Assembly (NCBI GenBank): GCA_021791345.1 | Contig: JAJYWT010000073.1 | Coordinates: 1-32,394 of the forward strand | Source of the DNA: a bacterium | Lineage (GTDB): Bacteria > Chloroflexota > Dormibacteria > UBA8260 > Bog-877 | DNA length: 32,394 bases | Direction of reading: 5' to 3' | In this document: in pieces, positions 23,088-31,738 of the stretch | How the letters are laid out: each line of letters opens with the position of its first letter | Position numbering within the stretch: the stretch's first letter is position 1 | Program-made: the position numbers and the translations under genes | Notes under the pieces: generated by a model | Told to the model about the DNA's origin: nothing | What the model saw: only the letters and a program-made list of their open reading frames with translations | Database searches by the model: none

Positions 23088-23528
23088 TCAGCTCAGGAGG
23101 TGGGCCTCCAGGGTGATCTTGGTTCCGGCCAATGCCTTGCTCACCGGGCAGTGCAGCTTGGCGTCCTCGGCGACCTTCTCGAAGCCGGCCTGGTCGAGGC
23201 CCTGCAGGCGACCGTCGACCTTCAGGTGGATCCCGGAGATCATGAAGCCGCCCGCTGGATCCGGTTCCAGGGTGACCGCCGCACTGACATCGAGGCCCTG
23301 GGGGGTGCCGCCGGCCTGGGCGATCAGCGCCGAGAGCTGCATCGCATAGCAGGCAGCGTGCGCGGCCGCGATCAGCTCCTCCGGGCTGGTGGCGCCACCC
23401 GCCTCCTCGGCGATCCGCTTGGGAAAGCTGACCGCATAGGTCCCAACCCCACTGCTGGAAAGCTCCACCTGGCCCGAACCCTCCTGGAGGGTCCCGCTCC
23501 AGGTCACATGCGCTCTGCGTACTGCCAT
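23088..23528 (-). CDS. osmC: OsmC/Ohr-family peroxiredoxin
   Basis: The 146-residue protein reduces organic hydroperoxides with a pair of cysteines. GATSPEELIAAAHAACYAMQLS carries the first, and LHCPVSKAL the second, at the spacing of the family. The tail KITLEAHLLS is also typical. The ATG at 23528 follows GGAGG by 10 nt; a TTG at 23537 directly abuts the same site and is less likely. It converges on the nitroreductase, so the two redox genes share a short 20-nt terminator region. Confidence 0.9.
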   Translation of the reverse strand: MAVRRAHVTWSGTLQEGSGQVELSSSGVGTYAVSFPKRIAEEAGGATSPEELIAAAHAACYAMQLSALIAQAGGTPQGLDVSAAVTLEPDPAGGFMISGIHLKVDGRLQGLDQAGFEKVAEDAKLHCPVSKALAGTKITLEAHLLS

Positions 23529-23627
23529 CTCGATCAATCCTCCCTTAGCCCTGCGGACAGGTTGCGCCCCGCCCGATTCGGATGATACGCAAAGTCAGGC
23601 CGGCTCAATTGGCCGTCCCTGGCGAGA

Positions 23628-23689
23628 TAGACTCAGACATGGCGGCGCCCGAGGCCTCCGGCTCGGGACGTGGGTGCGACCGGGCTTGA
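23628..23689 (+). promoter_or_regulatory. -10 box and leaderless 16-codon ORF upstream of the transketolase-like gene
   Basis: TAGACT (23628-23633) is followed after 5 nt by an ATG (23639) that opens a 16-codon frame, MAAPEASGSG and onward, ending in TGA at 23689, 19 nt before the enzyme's start. The promoter arrangement equals that of zwf, which has the identical hexamer. The small frame may be a translated leader that feeds ribosomes to the next gene, or simply the 5' leader. No amino acid bias suggests attenuation. Confidence 0.35.
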
Positions 23690-23708
23690 GTGCGGTGGAG
23701 GTGCTGTG

Positions 23709-26072
23709 GTGGCGACTACGCAGAAGTTGCAGGTCGAGGATCTGCTCAGCCTGGCGCGCCCCGACTTCGCGCGCTGGGAGGTGGTGAAGGACCTCATCGA
23801 CGAGATGATCGACCTCTCCCTCAACTACCGCCAGTCGGGACACCCCGGCGGTTCCCGCTCCAAGGTTCACATGCTGGTTGCGACCCTGCTGTCGGGGGCC
23901 ATGCGTTGGGACATCCAGCGCCCCTGGCGGCGGTTCTCGGACCGCTTCGTGCTCTCGGCCGGCCACACAGTCCCCCTGGTCTACGCCACCCTGGCGGTGC
24001 TCAACGAGTCGCTGCGGGCCCGTCAGCTCATCGATAGCGACCCACGCTTCGCATTCCCCGAGAACGGTCGCTTCGCGCTCACCTGGGAAGACCTGCTGAC
24101 TCTGCGCCACCGGGGCGGGTTGCCCGGGCACGCCGAGATGAGCGGCAAGACCCTTTTCCTGAAGTTCAATACCGGGCCCTCGGGGCACGGCATGCCGCCC
24201 GCCGCGGGCGAGGCTCTGGCGCTCAAGCTGGCCGGCGCCTCTGAGGTGAAGGTGTTCTGCGTCGAGGGTGAGGGCGGGCTCACCCCCGGCGCTGCCCACG
24301 AGACCAAGAACTCCGCCTGGGGCCTGGGCCTCGACAACCTGGTGTTCCTGCTCGACTGGAACGACTTCGGGATCGACCTTCGCCCGGCGTCGGCGGTGGT
24401 GCCCGGCGACCCTGTGGGCTGGTTCGAGCCGTACGGCTGGCGCGTCAATGGGACCGAGTCCGGCATGGAGTGGGAGCCGGTGACCAATGCGGTGCTGGAG
24501 GCGGCGCGCGGGGACAATCCCGCCCGCGTCCCCTCGATCGCCTGGTTTCGAACCAGGAAGGGGCGCGAGTATGGCAAGTACGACGCCCCCTCGCACGGCA
24601 GCCCCCACCCCATGAACAGCGAGCCGTTCTGGAAGGTGCGCCGGCATTTCATGGAGAAGTACGGGGTCACCTACCTCGGCGTTGACGAGCCGGCACCGGC
24701 CGACCCCCGGGCCAGGGATGAGCAGGCGAGGGCGAACTTCAAAGTGGCGCTCGGGGTGCTGCACCGCGACCCCGAGCTGGTCAGGTACCTCAGCGACCGG
24801 CTGCTCCAGGTGGCCGCCACGGTCCCCGAGACCCTGCCTGACTTCAATTTGGGGCCGGCCACCACCGGGCTCATGCGCGATCCCCAAGTCACCGACTTTG
24901 CCTCGTACCCGAAGGAGATGTTCCTGGCCCCAGGCGAGCGCCAGCCCAACCGGGCGGCGCTGGCGCAGTGGGGGGCCTGGGTGAACGCGTTCGCCCGGCG
25001 CGAGTACGGCCGGCCGCTGTTCATAGTCAGCTCCGCTGATCTGGCGGACTCCACCAACATCAGTGGCTTTGGCAAGGACTGGGGGTCGACCCCGGGCTGG
25101 GGCTGGTACGAGCGCCAGGCCAATCCGCGCGGCACCGTTCTGCCCCAGGAGATCACCGAGTTCACCAACGCGGGAATCAGCGTGGGGATGGCCACGGTCA
25201 ACCTGGCCGAGGACCCCTTCTCCGAATTCAATGGCTTCTTCGCCGCCTGCTCGACGTACGGCTCGTTCAGCTACCTGAAGTACGGCGAGATGCGCCTCTT
25301 CAGCCAGCTCGCGCAGGACTGCGAGCTCAAGGTCGGCCGGGTCCTCTGGATCGCCGGTCACTCCGGCCCCGAGACCGCCGAGGACTCCCGGACCCACTTT
25401 GGGATCTTCGCGCCCGGGGTGACCCAGCTCTTTCCCTCCGGCCAGGTGGTCGACCTCCATCCCTGGGAGTACAACGAGGTCCCGGTGGTGCTGGCGGCGG
25501 CGCTGCGCACCGCGGCCCCGATCATCGCGCTGCACCTGACCCGTCCCGCGGTCGAGATCCCCGACCGGGCCAGGTTGGGCATGCCGTCGCACTTCGAGGC
25601 CGCGCGCGGAGCGTACCTGATTCGCGACTACCGACCCGATAGCCCTCACCAGGGGGCGGTCTTCGTACGCGGCACCGTGCCCACCGCCAACCTGGTGGCG
25701 GTCCTCCCCGAGCTGGACCGGCTGGGCCTCAATCTCAAGATCGTGGCGGCGATCAGCCCTCAGCTCTTCGCGCTCCAGAGCCCAGAGTACCAGGCGGAAA
25801 CCGTGACCCCGGCGGACCGCGCGGACGCGATGGTGATCAGCAACGGGGCGCTCCGACTGATGGGAGACTGGGCCGCTGGCCCCCAGGTCGAGAGGTACTC
25901 GCTCACCCCCGACTGGGATCACCGCTGGCGCACCGGAGGCAGCGTCGAGGAGGTGATGGACGAGGCCCACCTCACCTCGGCGCACATCCTCGCCGCGCTG
26001 CAACGGTTCGCGGCGGATCGCCCGGCCCGCCTCGCCGCGCAACGCGCCCTGCTGGAGGAGATGAGCGGCTGA
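23709..26072 (+). CDS. Transketolase-like thiamine diphosphate enzyme, divergent
   Basis: The 787-residue protein has the transketolase domain order but is over 100 residues longer than usual. The PP domain shows SGHPGG, DRFVLSAGH, FNTGPSGHGM and FCVEGEGG followed by WN, replacing the usual GDG...N cofactor motif. The PYR domain contains ITEFTNAGISVGMATVNLAEDP. By my alignment the Glu that activates thiamine in GVREFGM is replaced by Ser. HSGPETAEDSRTHFG stands where transketolases have HDSIGLGEDGPTHQ, and HPWEYNEVPVVLAAAL aligns with the start of the third domain. GTG 23709 follows GGAGG by 7 nt. It may supply the transketolase step missing from the zwf-gnd-tal-pgi run, or do another reaction. 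Confidence 0.75.
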   Translation: MATTQKLQVEDLLSLARPDFARWEVVKDLIDEMIDLSLNYRQSGHPGGSRSKVHMLVATLLSGAMRWDIQRPWRRFSDRFVLSAGHTVPLVYATLAVLNESLRARQLIDSDPRFAFPENGRFALTWEDLLTLRHRGGLPGHAEMSGKTLFLKFNTGPSGHGMPPAAGEALALKLAGASEVKVFCVEGEGGLTPGAAHETKNSAWGLGLDNLVFLLDWNDFGIDLRPASAVVPGDPVGWFEPYGWRVNGTESGMEWEPVTNAVLEAARGDNPARVPSIAWFRTRKGREYGKYDAPSHGSPHPMNSEPFWKVRRHFMEKYGVTYLGVDEPAPADPRARDEQARANFKVALGVLHRDPELVRYLSDRLLQVAATVPETLPDFNLGPATTGLMRDPQVTDFASYPKEMFLAPGERQPNRAALAQWGAWVNAFARREYGRPLFIVSSADLADSTNISGFGKDWGSTPGWGWYERQANPRGTVLPQEITEFTNAGISVGMATVNLAEDPFSEFNGFFAACSTYGSFSYLKYGEMRLFSQLAQDCELKVGRVLWIAGHSGPETAEDSRTHFGIFAPGVTQLFPSGQVVDLHPWEYNEVPVVLAAALRTAAPIIALHLTRPAVEIPDRARLGMPSHFEAARGAYLIRDYRPDSPHQGAVFVRGTVPTANLVAVLPELDRLGLNLKIVAAISPQLFALQSPEYQAETVTPADRADAMVISNGALRLMGDWAAGPQVERYSLTPDWDHRWRTGGSVEEVMDEAHLTSAHILAALQRFAADRPARLAAQRALLEEMSG

Positions 26073-26128
26073 GCCGATCCGCGCCCACCCTCCGCAAGGG
26101 GGGACGGGTGTGAGATCATGCAGCGGAC

Positions 26129-26551
26129 GTGGACAAGGAGGGATACGGGCCGCGACCGGACCAGAGTGACCTCGACCGGCTGCTGGAGGACTGCCGCACC
26201 CTGTCCCCCGCCGGCATCGAGCGGATCGCGGAAGCCTGGGACCGACGGGGAGACCCCGCCGCCTACCAGCTGGCGGAGCGGGCCGCTTTGCACCAGGTCG
26301 AGTCCCAGGAGTCGGGGGCCGACTGGGACGCCTTGCGCAACCGGCTCCTGGGGCTGACCGAGCGAGGGATCCCGCTGATCGCCTGGCGAGCTGAGCACGG
26401 CGTGATCGGGCACAAGGCCGAGGACGCCCTGATGGCGGCGGCGTTGGCGATCATGGCGGGGCCGAAACTGGCCCGGAGCCACGCCCGCATCCTCCTGGGT
26501 CCGATGGCGCAGGCGCTGCCCTGGCTGCTGCCCAGTGCCGAGCCCCGCTGA
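26129..26551 (+). CDS. Hypothetical small protein
   Basis: I do not recognise this 140-residue protein. It is predicted to be mostly helical, with LDRLLEDCRTLSPAGIERIAEAW, then AAYQLAERAALHQVE, and an Ala-rich helix ALMAAALAIMAGPKL. The last resembles a helix that packs in a four-helix bundle. It has no cysteine cluster and no signal peptide. The GTG at 26129 has no Shine-Dalgarno; an open frame beginning at ATG 26118 is in another frame. Codon use looks normal for the neighbourhood, with high third-position GC. It starts 56 nt after the transketolase-like gene. Confidence 0.55.
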   Translation: MDKEGYGPRPDQSDLDRLLEDCRTLSPAGIERIAEAWDRRGDPAAYQLAERAALHQVESQESGADWDALRNRLLGLTERGIPLIAWRAEHGVIGHKAEDALMAAALAIMAGPKLARSHARILLGPMAQALPWLLPSAEPR

Positions 26552-26566
26552 GGGCGGAGCCGGCTG

Positions 26567-27937
26567 TCAGCGGCGCGCGGCCAGCTCCCCCGAACGCGCA
26601 CTGACATAGCCGTCCGCCACCGCCAGCGCCTCATCGATCTTCTCCAGCCCGTCCCGCACCTCCTGCTCGGTGATGACCAGCGGCGGGGCGAGATGCAGAC
26701 GGTTGAAGTGGGTGAACGGCCAGACCCCGAGCTCGTGGCAGCGCCCGACCAGTTTGCCCATCGGCTCGGCCGCAGCCCCCGATGCGTTGAAGGGAACCAG
26801 CATCTCCCGCGTCGAGCGATCCCGGACCAGCTCTATCGCCCACATCAGGCCCCGGCCGCGCACCTCGCCGACGCAGGGATGGGTCTCCGCGATCGCGTCC
26901 AGCGCGGGACGCACCACTCGCTCGCCCAGGTCGCGCACGTGCGCCAAAAGGTCTGACTCCTCGAAGACCTGGATGCTGGCCACCCCGGCGGCGCATGCCA
27001 GCGGGTGCCCGGAGTAGGTGAGACCACCGGGATATGGCCGGTCCAGGAACGACTCGCGGACCCGCTTGGAGATGACGACGCCGCCGAGCGGGACGTACCC
27101 GGAGTTGACCCCCTTCGCGAAGGTGATCAGGTCGGGGACGACCCCGAAGGCGTTGACCGCGAACCACTCGCCGATCCGCCCGAAGCCGACCATGACCTCA
27201 TCGCAGATCATGACGATCCCGAACTCGTCGCAGAGCGCCCGCACCCCGGCCAGGTAGCCAGGTGGTGGCACCAGGACCCCGTTGGTGCCGACGACCGTCT
27301 CCAGGAGGATCGCCGCGACGGTGTGCGGGCCCTCGAACTCCACAATCTGCCGCAGATGCTCCAGGGCGAACTGGGACTCCTCCAGCTCCGTGGTGGCGTG
27401 AAAGGCGGAGCGGTACAGGTAGGGGCCGAGGAAGTGGACCATCCCTACCATTCCCGGCTCACTCCCCCAGCGCCGCGGCTCGCCGGTCGCGGTGATCGAG
27501 GCGCCGGTAGCCCCGTGGTAGCTGCGATAGGCGCTCAGCACCTTGAACCTGCCGGTGTGAAGCCTCGCCATCCGGATCGCGTGCTCGTTGGCCTCGGTGC
27601 CACCGTTGGTGAAGAACACGTGATCGAGGTCGCCGGGCGCCCGTTCTGCGATCAGCCTCGCCAGCTCCCCCCGGGCGGCGTTGGCGAACGACGGCCCCAC
27701 CGTGCAAAGCCGGTCGGCCTGCGCCTTGATCGCCGCCACCAGCCGCGGATGCTGGTGCCCCAGGTTCGCATAGACGAGCTGGGAGGCGAGGTCCAGGTAG
27801 CGATGCCCCTCGTAATCCCAGAAGAAGCAGCCCTCGGCCCCCGCCACGGGCAGCGAGTTCAGGTTGCGCTGGGCCGACCACGAGTGGAAGACATGCTCCT
27901 GGTCGTTACGGCGGACCGTCCGCTCATCCTGATCCAT
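26567..27937 (-). CDS. Class III (omega) aminotransferase
   Basis: The 456-residue PLP enzyme belongs to the omega-amino acid:pyruvate/2-oxoglutarate aminotransferases. FFTNGGTEANEHAIRMAR binds the cofactor phosphate, AYRSYHGATGAS follows the family, ICDEVMVGFGR holds the PLP aspartate, and ITFAKGVNSGYVPLGGV contains the Schiff-base lysine. Its ATG overlaps the stop of the semialdehyde dehydrogenase gene by one base (TGATG), so the two are coupled. An aminotransferase with a CoA-acylating semialdehyde dehydrogenase suggests degradation of beta-alanine or a similar omega-amino acid, with the semialdehyde passed on as an acyl-CoA. Exact substrate is inferred. Confidence 0.87.
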   Translation of the reverse strand: MDQDERTVRRNDQEHVFHSWSAQRNLNSLPVAGAEGCFFWDYEGHRYLDLASQLVYANLGHQHPRLVAAIKAQADRLCTVGPSFANAARGELARLIAERAPGDLDHVFFTNGGTEANEHAIRMARLHTGRFKVLSAYRSYHGATGASITATGEPRRWGSEPGMVGMVHFLGPYLYRSAFHATTELEESQFALEHLRQIVEFEGPHTVAAILLETVVGTNGVLVPPPGYLAGVRALCDEFGIVMICDEVMVGFGRIGEWFAVNAFGVVPDLITFAKGVNSGYVPLGGVVISKRVRESFLDRPYPGGLTYSGHPLACAAGVASIQVFEESDLLAHVRDLGERVVRPALDAIAETHPCVGEVRGRGLMWAIELVRDRSTREMLVPFNASGAAAEPMGKLVGRCHELGVWPFTHFNRLHLAPPLVITEQEVRDGLEKIDEALAVADGYVSARSGELAARR

Positions 27938-29481
27938 CACCGGGTCCTCGGGAAGCCCAGGTCGACCTGGCTCTGGTTGGGATCCGGCCACCGGCTGGTC
28001 ACGACCTTGGTCCTGGTGTAGAAATGGATGCCCTCGGGCCCGTACATGTGGGTGTCGCCGAAGAGCGACTGCTTCCACCCCCCGAAGGAGTAGAAGCCCA
28101 CCGGAACCGGGATCGGGACGTTCACCCCCACCATCCCCGCCTCGACATCGCGGGCGAAGATGCGAGCCGCGCCCCCATCTCGCGTGAAGATGGCGACACC
28201 GTTGCCGTAGGCGTTCTGGTTCACCACGGATAGCGCCTCCTCGTAGTTGGCGACCCGGACCACCCCCAGCACCGGGCCGAAGATCTCATCCTCGTACACC
28301 CTCATGCCCGGCCTGACTGAATCCAGCAGCGAGGCTCCCAGGAAGAAGCCCGGCTCTGAGAATTCGCGGCGGCGGCCGTCCACCACCACCCGAGCCCCCT
28401 CCCCCTCTCCGATCCCCACGTAGGAGGCGACCCGATCCCGGTGCTCGGCGGTGACCAGGGGGCCCATCTCCGACTCCGGGTCCAACCCGGCCCCGATCCG
28501 GAGCTTCTCGATCCTGGAGGCGATCGCCGCCACCAAAGGGTCGGCGATCGGACCGACGGCCACCACCACCGAGATCGCCATGCACCGCTCCCCCGCCGAC
28601 CCATAGGCCGCAGAGACAGCGGCGTCGGCGGTGAGGTCCAGATCGGCGTCGGGCAGGACCACCATGTGGTTCTTGGCCCCGCCCAGCGCCTGGACCCGCT
28701 TGCCCGCGGCCGCGGCGCGCTGGTATATGGAACGGGCTACCGGAGTGGAACCCACAAAGCTGACCGCGGCCACGTCCGGGTGGGAGAGGATCCGCTCCAC
28801 CGCGACCTGGTCCCCCTGGATGACGTTCAGGACCCCCGGGGGCAGCCCCGCCTCCAGGAACATCTGCGCCAGCGCGACCGCCGCTGAGGGGTCTTTCTCG
28901 CTGGGCTTGAGCAAAAAGGCATTGCCGCAGGCGATCGCGTTGCTCAGCATCCACAGGGGCACCATGGCCGGGAAGTTGAAGGGCGTGATCCCCGCCACCA
29001 CCCCCACGGGCTGGCGCTGTTCGTACACGTCCACCCCGGTAGCCGCCTCCAGGCTGTGGCCTCCCTTGAGCAGGGTCGGAAGGCCGCAGGCGAACTCGAC
29101 ATTCTCGATGCCACGGGCCACCTCGCCCACCGCGTCGGCCAGGACCTTGCCGTGCTCCGCGGTGATCACGCGCGCCACCTCCTCCCGGCGCCGACTCAGA
29201 ATCTCGCGGAAGGAGAACATGATCTCCGCCCGCCGGGAGAGGCTCACCCTACCCCAGGCCCGCTGAGCCTCCACGCACGACGCGACCGCCTCGTCCACCT
29301 CCGCCGCACTGGCAAAAGGCACCTGCTTGGCAACGACTCCCAGCGCAGGGTCGAAGACCGGCCCCCGGCGCTCCGAGCTGCCGGCGGTCACCTTCCCGGA
29401 GATGACGTTGGGAACCAGCGGAAGCACCCCCTCACCGAAGGTGGCGACCCGGGTCACTGGTTGGGTGGCGGTTTCGGACAT
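27937..29481 (-). CDS. mmsA: CoA-acylating methylmalonate-semialdehyde dehydrogenase
   Basis: MmsA oxidises methylmalonate or malonate semialdehyde to propionyl- or acetyl-CoA. The 514-residue protein has the aldehyde dehydrogenase fold with QPVGVVAGITPFNFPAMVPLWM, FLLKPSEKDPSAAV, VSFVGSTPVARSIYQRAAA and QALGGAKNHMVVLPDA. The catalytic cysteine is in AYGSAGERCMAIS. The MmsA-specific PFNFP and the missing general-base Glu in the usual place (LGGAKNH instead of ELGGK) are in line with CoA dependence. The ATG at 29481 has GGGAGG 10 nt upstream. It is the first gene of a pair with the aminotransferase and is divergent from a PucR regulator. Confidence 0.9.
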   Translation of the reverse strand: MSETATQPVTRVATFGEGVLPLVPNVISGKVTAGSSERRGPVFDPALGVVAKQVPFASAAEVDEAVASCVEAQRAWGRVSLSRRAEIMFSFREILSRRREEVARVITAEHGKVLADAVGEVARGIENVEFACGLPTLLKGGHSLEAATGVDVYEQRQPVGVVAGITPFNFPAMVPLWMLSNAIACGNAFLLKPSEKDPSAAVALAQMFLEAGLPPGVLNVIQGDQVAVERILSHPDVAAVSFVGSTPVARSIYQRAAAAGKRVQALGGAKNHMVVLPDADLDLTADAAVSAAYGSAGERCMAISVVVAVGPIADPLVAAIASRIEKLRIGAGLDPESEMGPLVTAEHRDRVASYVGIGEGEGARVVVDGRRREFSEPGFFLGASLLDSVRPGMRVYEDEIFGPVLGVVRVANYEEALSVVNQNAYGNGVAIFTRDGGAARIFARDVEAGMVGVNVPIPVPVGFYSFGGWKQSLFGDTHMYGPEGIHFYTRTKVVTSRWPDPNQSQVDLGFPRTR

Positions 29482-29642
29482 GGGTGACGACCTCCCTGGA
29501 GCGCGCATTCGGCCCCGGTTCCGGCACGGACCGTGGGCAACCGGCATCGTCTCACCGGCTACGACGTCCGTCAACGGCAGCGATGTAAAGTGTGGCCGTC
29601 CAGCATTGACAAGCGGTCGTCAGCGGTCACCGGCTGGTGCGG

Positions 29643-29655
29643 GGTGGTCACCACC
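29643..29655. promoter_or_regulatory. Palindrome in the mmsA-pucR divergent region
   Basis: GGTGGT and ACCACC flank a single C to form a perfect 13-nt palindrome. GGTCACC occurs again in related form at 29625-29631. It sits between the two divergent genes and is a candidate binding site for the PucR-type regulator. In the same gap TTGTCA (minus strand, 29612-29607) may be a -35 for mmsA, but its -10 is weak. Confidence 0.35.
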
Positions 29656-29693
29656 GCAGGCGACCACCGGGACCCCAGGGAGTTCGACCAAAC

Positions 29694-31334
29694 TTGGCAC
29701 TGCCAACCGTCACCGACATCCTGGCTCTCCCCGAGCTGCAGCTGGGTGCGCCCGTGGTGGTGGGCGGCCGGACCGGGCTGAGCCGCGAGGTCCGCTGGGT
29801 CCATGTGAGCGAACTGGGCGACATCGCCCATCTGCTGACCGGCGGCGAGCTGCTGCTCACAACCGGGATCGCCCTCGACCCCACCCCGGCGGGACTGGCC
29901 GACTATGTCCTGAGCCTGGCTGACGTCCAGGCCGCAGGGGTCGTCCTGGAGGCTGGGCGGCGCTTCAGCTCGGTGCCTGAGGCGATGGCGGAAGCCGCCG
30001 ACCGGCTCGGGCTTCCGGTGATACTCCTGCGACGCCAGATCCGCTTCGTCCGGGTGACCCAGGAGGCGCACAGCTTCATCATCGATACCCAGCTCGCGGA
30101 GCTGCAGGCGCGCCAGGAGATCGACCAGATCTTCACCGAGCTGGCGGTGGAGGGCGCCTCGGTCAAGGAGATCATGGCCCAGGCCGCGCGTATGGCGGGA
30201 AGTCCGGTCCTGCTGGTGGGCCGCAGCCATCAGGTCCTGGCGGTGGACGGCGGACCGCTGACCTCGGAGGCGGTGCTCGCCAGCTGGCGCGCCGCAGCCG
30301 ACAGGGTCGCCCCCGGCCGCCGCGACCAGAGGCCGGTGCAGGCCATGGGATGGGTCGTCGCGCCGGTCGGCGCCCGCGGCGACAGCTGGGGCCTGCTGGC
30401 GATGATGACCACCTCCACCGCTTGGTCGGACCGCTCCAGGGCCGTACTGGACCGGGCCGCGATGGCGTTGGCGCTCAACCGGCTGGCGGACCGGGACCGC
30501 GAGAGTCTGGAGCTGCAGGCGCAGCGGCTCTTTCTCTCCGAGATCCTGGCCGGCGGCCAGCCCGCGGCGGCACTGGGCCCACGGGCCGAGGCTCTGGGTC
30601 TGCCGCAGAGCGGAAGGGCGTTCGTGGCCGGGTGCGTGCGGCCCCTGGAACCAGTTCCCAAGGTGCCCGGACTGCGCGGCGAGGCGCTGGGGAAGGAGAT
30701 CGCTCACCTGGTCGCTGCAGTCGCCCGCCAGCAGCGCATCGACTGCCTGGTGGGGGTCACCGCCCCGCAGAGGGTGAGCCTGGTGCTCAGCATCCCCCAC
30801 CGCCTGCCGCTCGACCCGGTGCTCATGCGCCTTTCCCAGGCGATGCACGGGACCCTGCTTGCCCATGGCACCGGCGACGCGCTCATCGCCTTCGGATCCC
30901 GGGTGGCCGAGATGGGCGGAATCCGGAGGTCCCTGGCCGAGGCGGAGCAGGTTCTGAGCGCGCTTGGCGACCCCGCTCCCAAGCCGTTCTACCGGCTGCC
31001 CGACATCCGCCTGCGGGGCCTGCTCCACCTGCTCCGTCAGGACCAGCGGGTGGAGTCGTTCTGCGAGCGTGAGCTCGGGCCTCTGCTGGCGGCGGATCCC
31101 GACGGTCGCGGCCAGCTCCTGGTCACGCTGCGCACGTACCTGGAGGCGGCCGGCAACAAGTCCCACGCCGCCACCCGCCTCGGGGTGAGCCGACCGACCG
31201 TTTACTCTCGCCTCGACCGCGTCAAGCAGCTGCTCGGGGTGAACCTGGACTCCCCCGAATCCCGTCTGTCCCTGCAGGTCGCAGTGCTCGCGCTCGAAGA
31301 GCTGCGGCGCGACGAAGAGGCCTCCCCCAGGTGA
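29694..31334 (+). CDS. PucR-family transcriptional regulator
   Basis: The 546-residue activator has the usual order. The N-terminal PucR domain (about 1-125) begins LPTVTDILALPELQLGAPVV and contains LLTGGELLLTTGIAL. A long central region with a GGDEF-like fold follows. The C-terminal HTH_30 domain holds LLVTLRTYLEAAGNKSHAAT and GVSRPTVYSRLDRVKQLLG, the DNA-reading helix pair. PucR proteins control purine, GABA, beta-alanine and related nitrogen catabolism. I chose TTG 29694, 11 nt after AGGGAG. Divergence from mmsA and the aminotransferase makes these its likely targets. Confidence 0.87.
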   Translation: MALPTVTDILALPELQLGAPVVVGGRTGLSREVRWVHVSELGDIAHLLTGGELLLTTGIALDPTPAGLADYVLSLADVQAAGVVLEAGRRFSSVPEAMAEAADRLGLPVILLRRQIRFVRVTQEAHSFIIDTQLAELQARQEIDQIFTELAVEGASVKEIMAQAARMAGSPVLLVGRSHQVLAVDGGPLTSEAVLASWRAAADRVAPGRRDQRPVQAMGWVVAPVGARGDSWGLLAMMTTSTAWSDRSRAVLDRAAMALALNRLADRDRESLELQAQRLFLSEILAGGQPAAALGPRAEALGLPQSGRAFVAGCVRPLEPVPKVPGLRGEALGKEIAHLVAAVARQQRIDCLVGVTAPQRVSLVLSIPHRLPLDPVLMRLSQAMHGTLLAHGTGDALIAFGSRVAEMGGIRRSLAEAEQVLSALGDPAPKPFYRLPDIRLRGLLHLLRQDQRVESFCERELGPLLAADPDGRGQLLVTLRTYLEAAGNKSHAATRLGVSRPTVYSRLDRVKQLLGVNLDSPESRLSLQVAVLALEELRRDEEASPR

Positions 31335-31345
31335 TTGAGTAGGCC

Positions 31346-31660
31346 TCAGGCCTTGCCCTGGCAGCTGGGACACAGAGTGGTCGCGGGGTCATGGTCCAGC
31401 TCCTCCTTGGGGATCGAGGCTCCGCAGGAGTCACAGCTCCCGTAGGAGCCGTCACGGACCTTCTCCAGGGCCGCCTTGAGCTGTCCGGTCAGGTGGCGAA
31501 GGCTGGCCATGTGGCGCTGGTGCCGCAGCCGCTCCGCCTCCTCGACCTGGCTCTCACGCTGCTCGGCATCCTGCAGCGACGCGTTGAGCAGGGACAGACG
31601 CTCCTGCAGCATCAGCCCCGTGGAGTCCAGGCCACCACCGAGGCCACCTCCTTCCATCAT
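31346..31660 (-). CDS. DksA/TraR-family zinc-finger protein
   Basis: The 104-residue protein resembles the DksA/TraR transcription regulators that bind RNA polymerase's secondary channel. The N-terminal two-thirds (about 10-70) is a charged coiled coil with QDAEQRESQVEEAERLRHQR. The zinc finger follows: SCDSCGASIPKEEL and LCPSC provide four cysteines (CxxC...CxxC), including the ES-type spacing of the family. ATG 31660 follows GGAGG by 7 nt, and a second ATG directly follows it. The gene converges on pucR. The acidic DxxDA tip motif of DksA is not obvious, so a full DksA-like role is uncertain. Confidence 0.85.
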   Translation of the reverse strand: MMEGGGLGGGLDSTGLMLQERLSLLNASLQDAEQRESQVEEAERLRHQRHMASLRHLTGQLKAALEKVRDGSYGSCDSCGASIPKEELDHDPATTLCPSCQGKA

Positions 31661-31738
31661 GATCGCACCTCCCTGGGCCGGCCGCCGAATTACCCGGCAA
31701 TTGTGCGGCATCGGCCGATGGTGGCGCCGCCTTGGGCC

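Noticed and set aside
23595..26042. 815-codon minus-strand frame opposite the transketolase-like gene
   Set aside because: Composition is that of a GC-rich shadow frame with no recognisable domain; the plus-strand gene has clear motifs and a ribosome binding site.
23709..26072. Phosphoketolase (Xfp) assignment for the 787-residue enzyme
   Set aside because: Length fits, but the phosphoketolase signature GHWGTTPG and the SEGG block are missing, while transketolase motifs are present.
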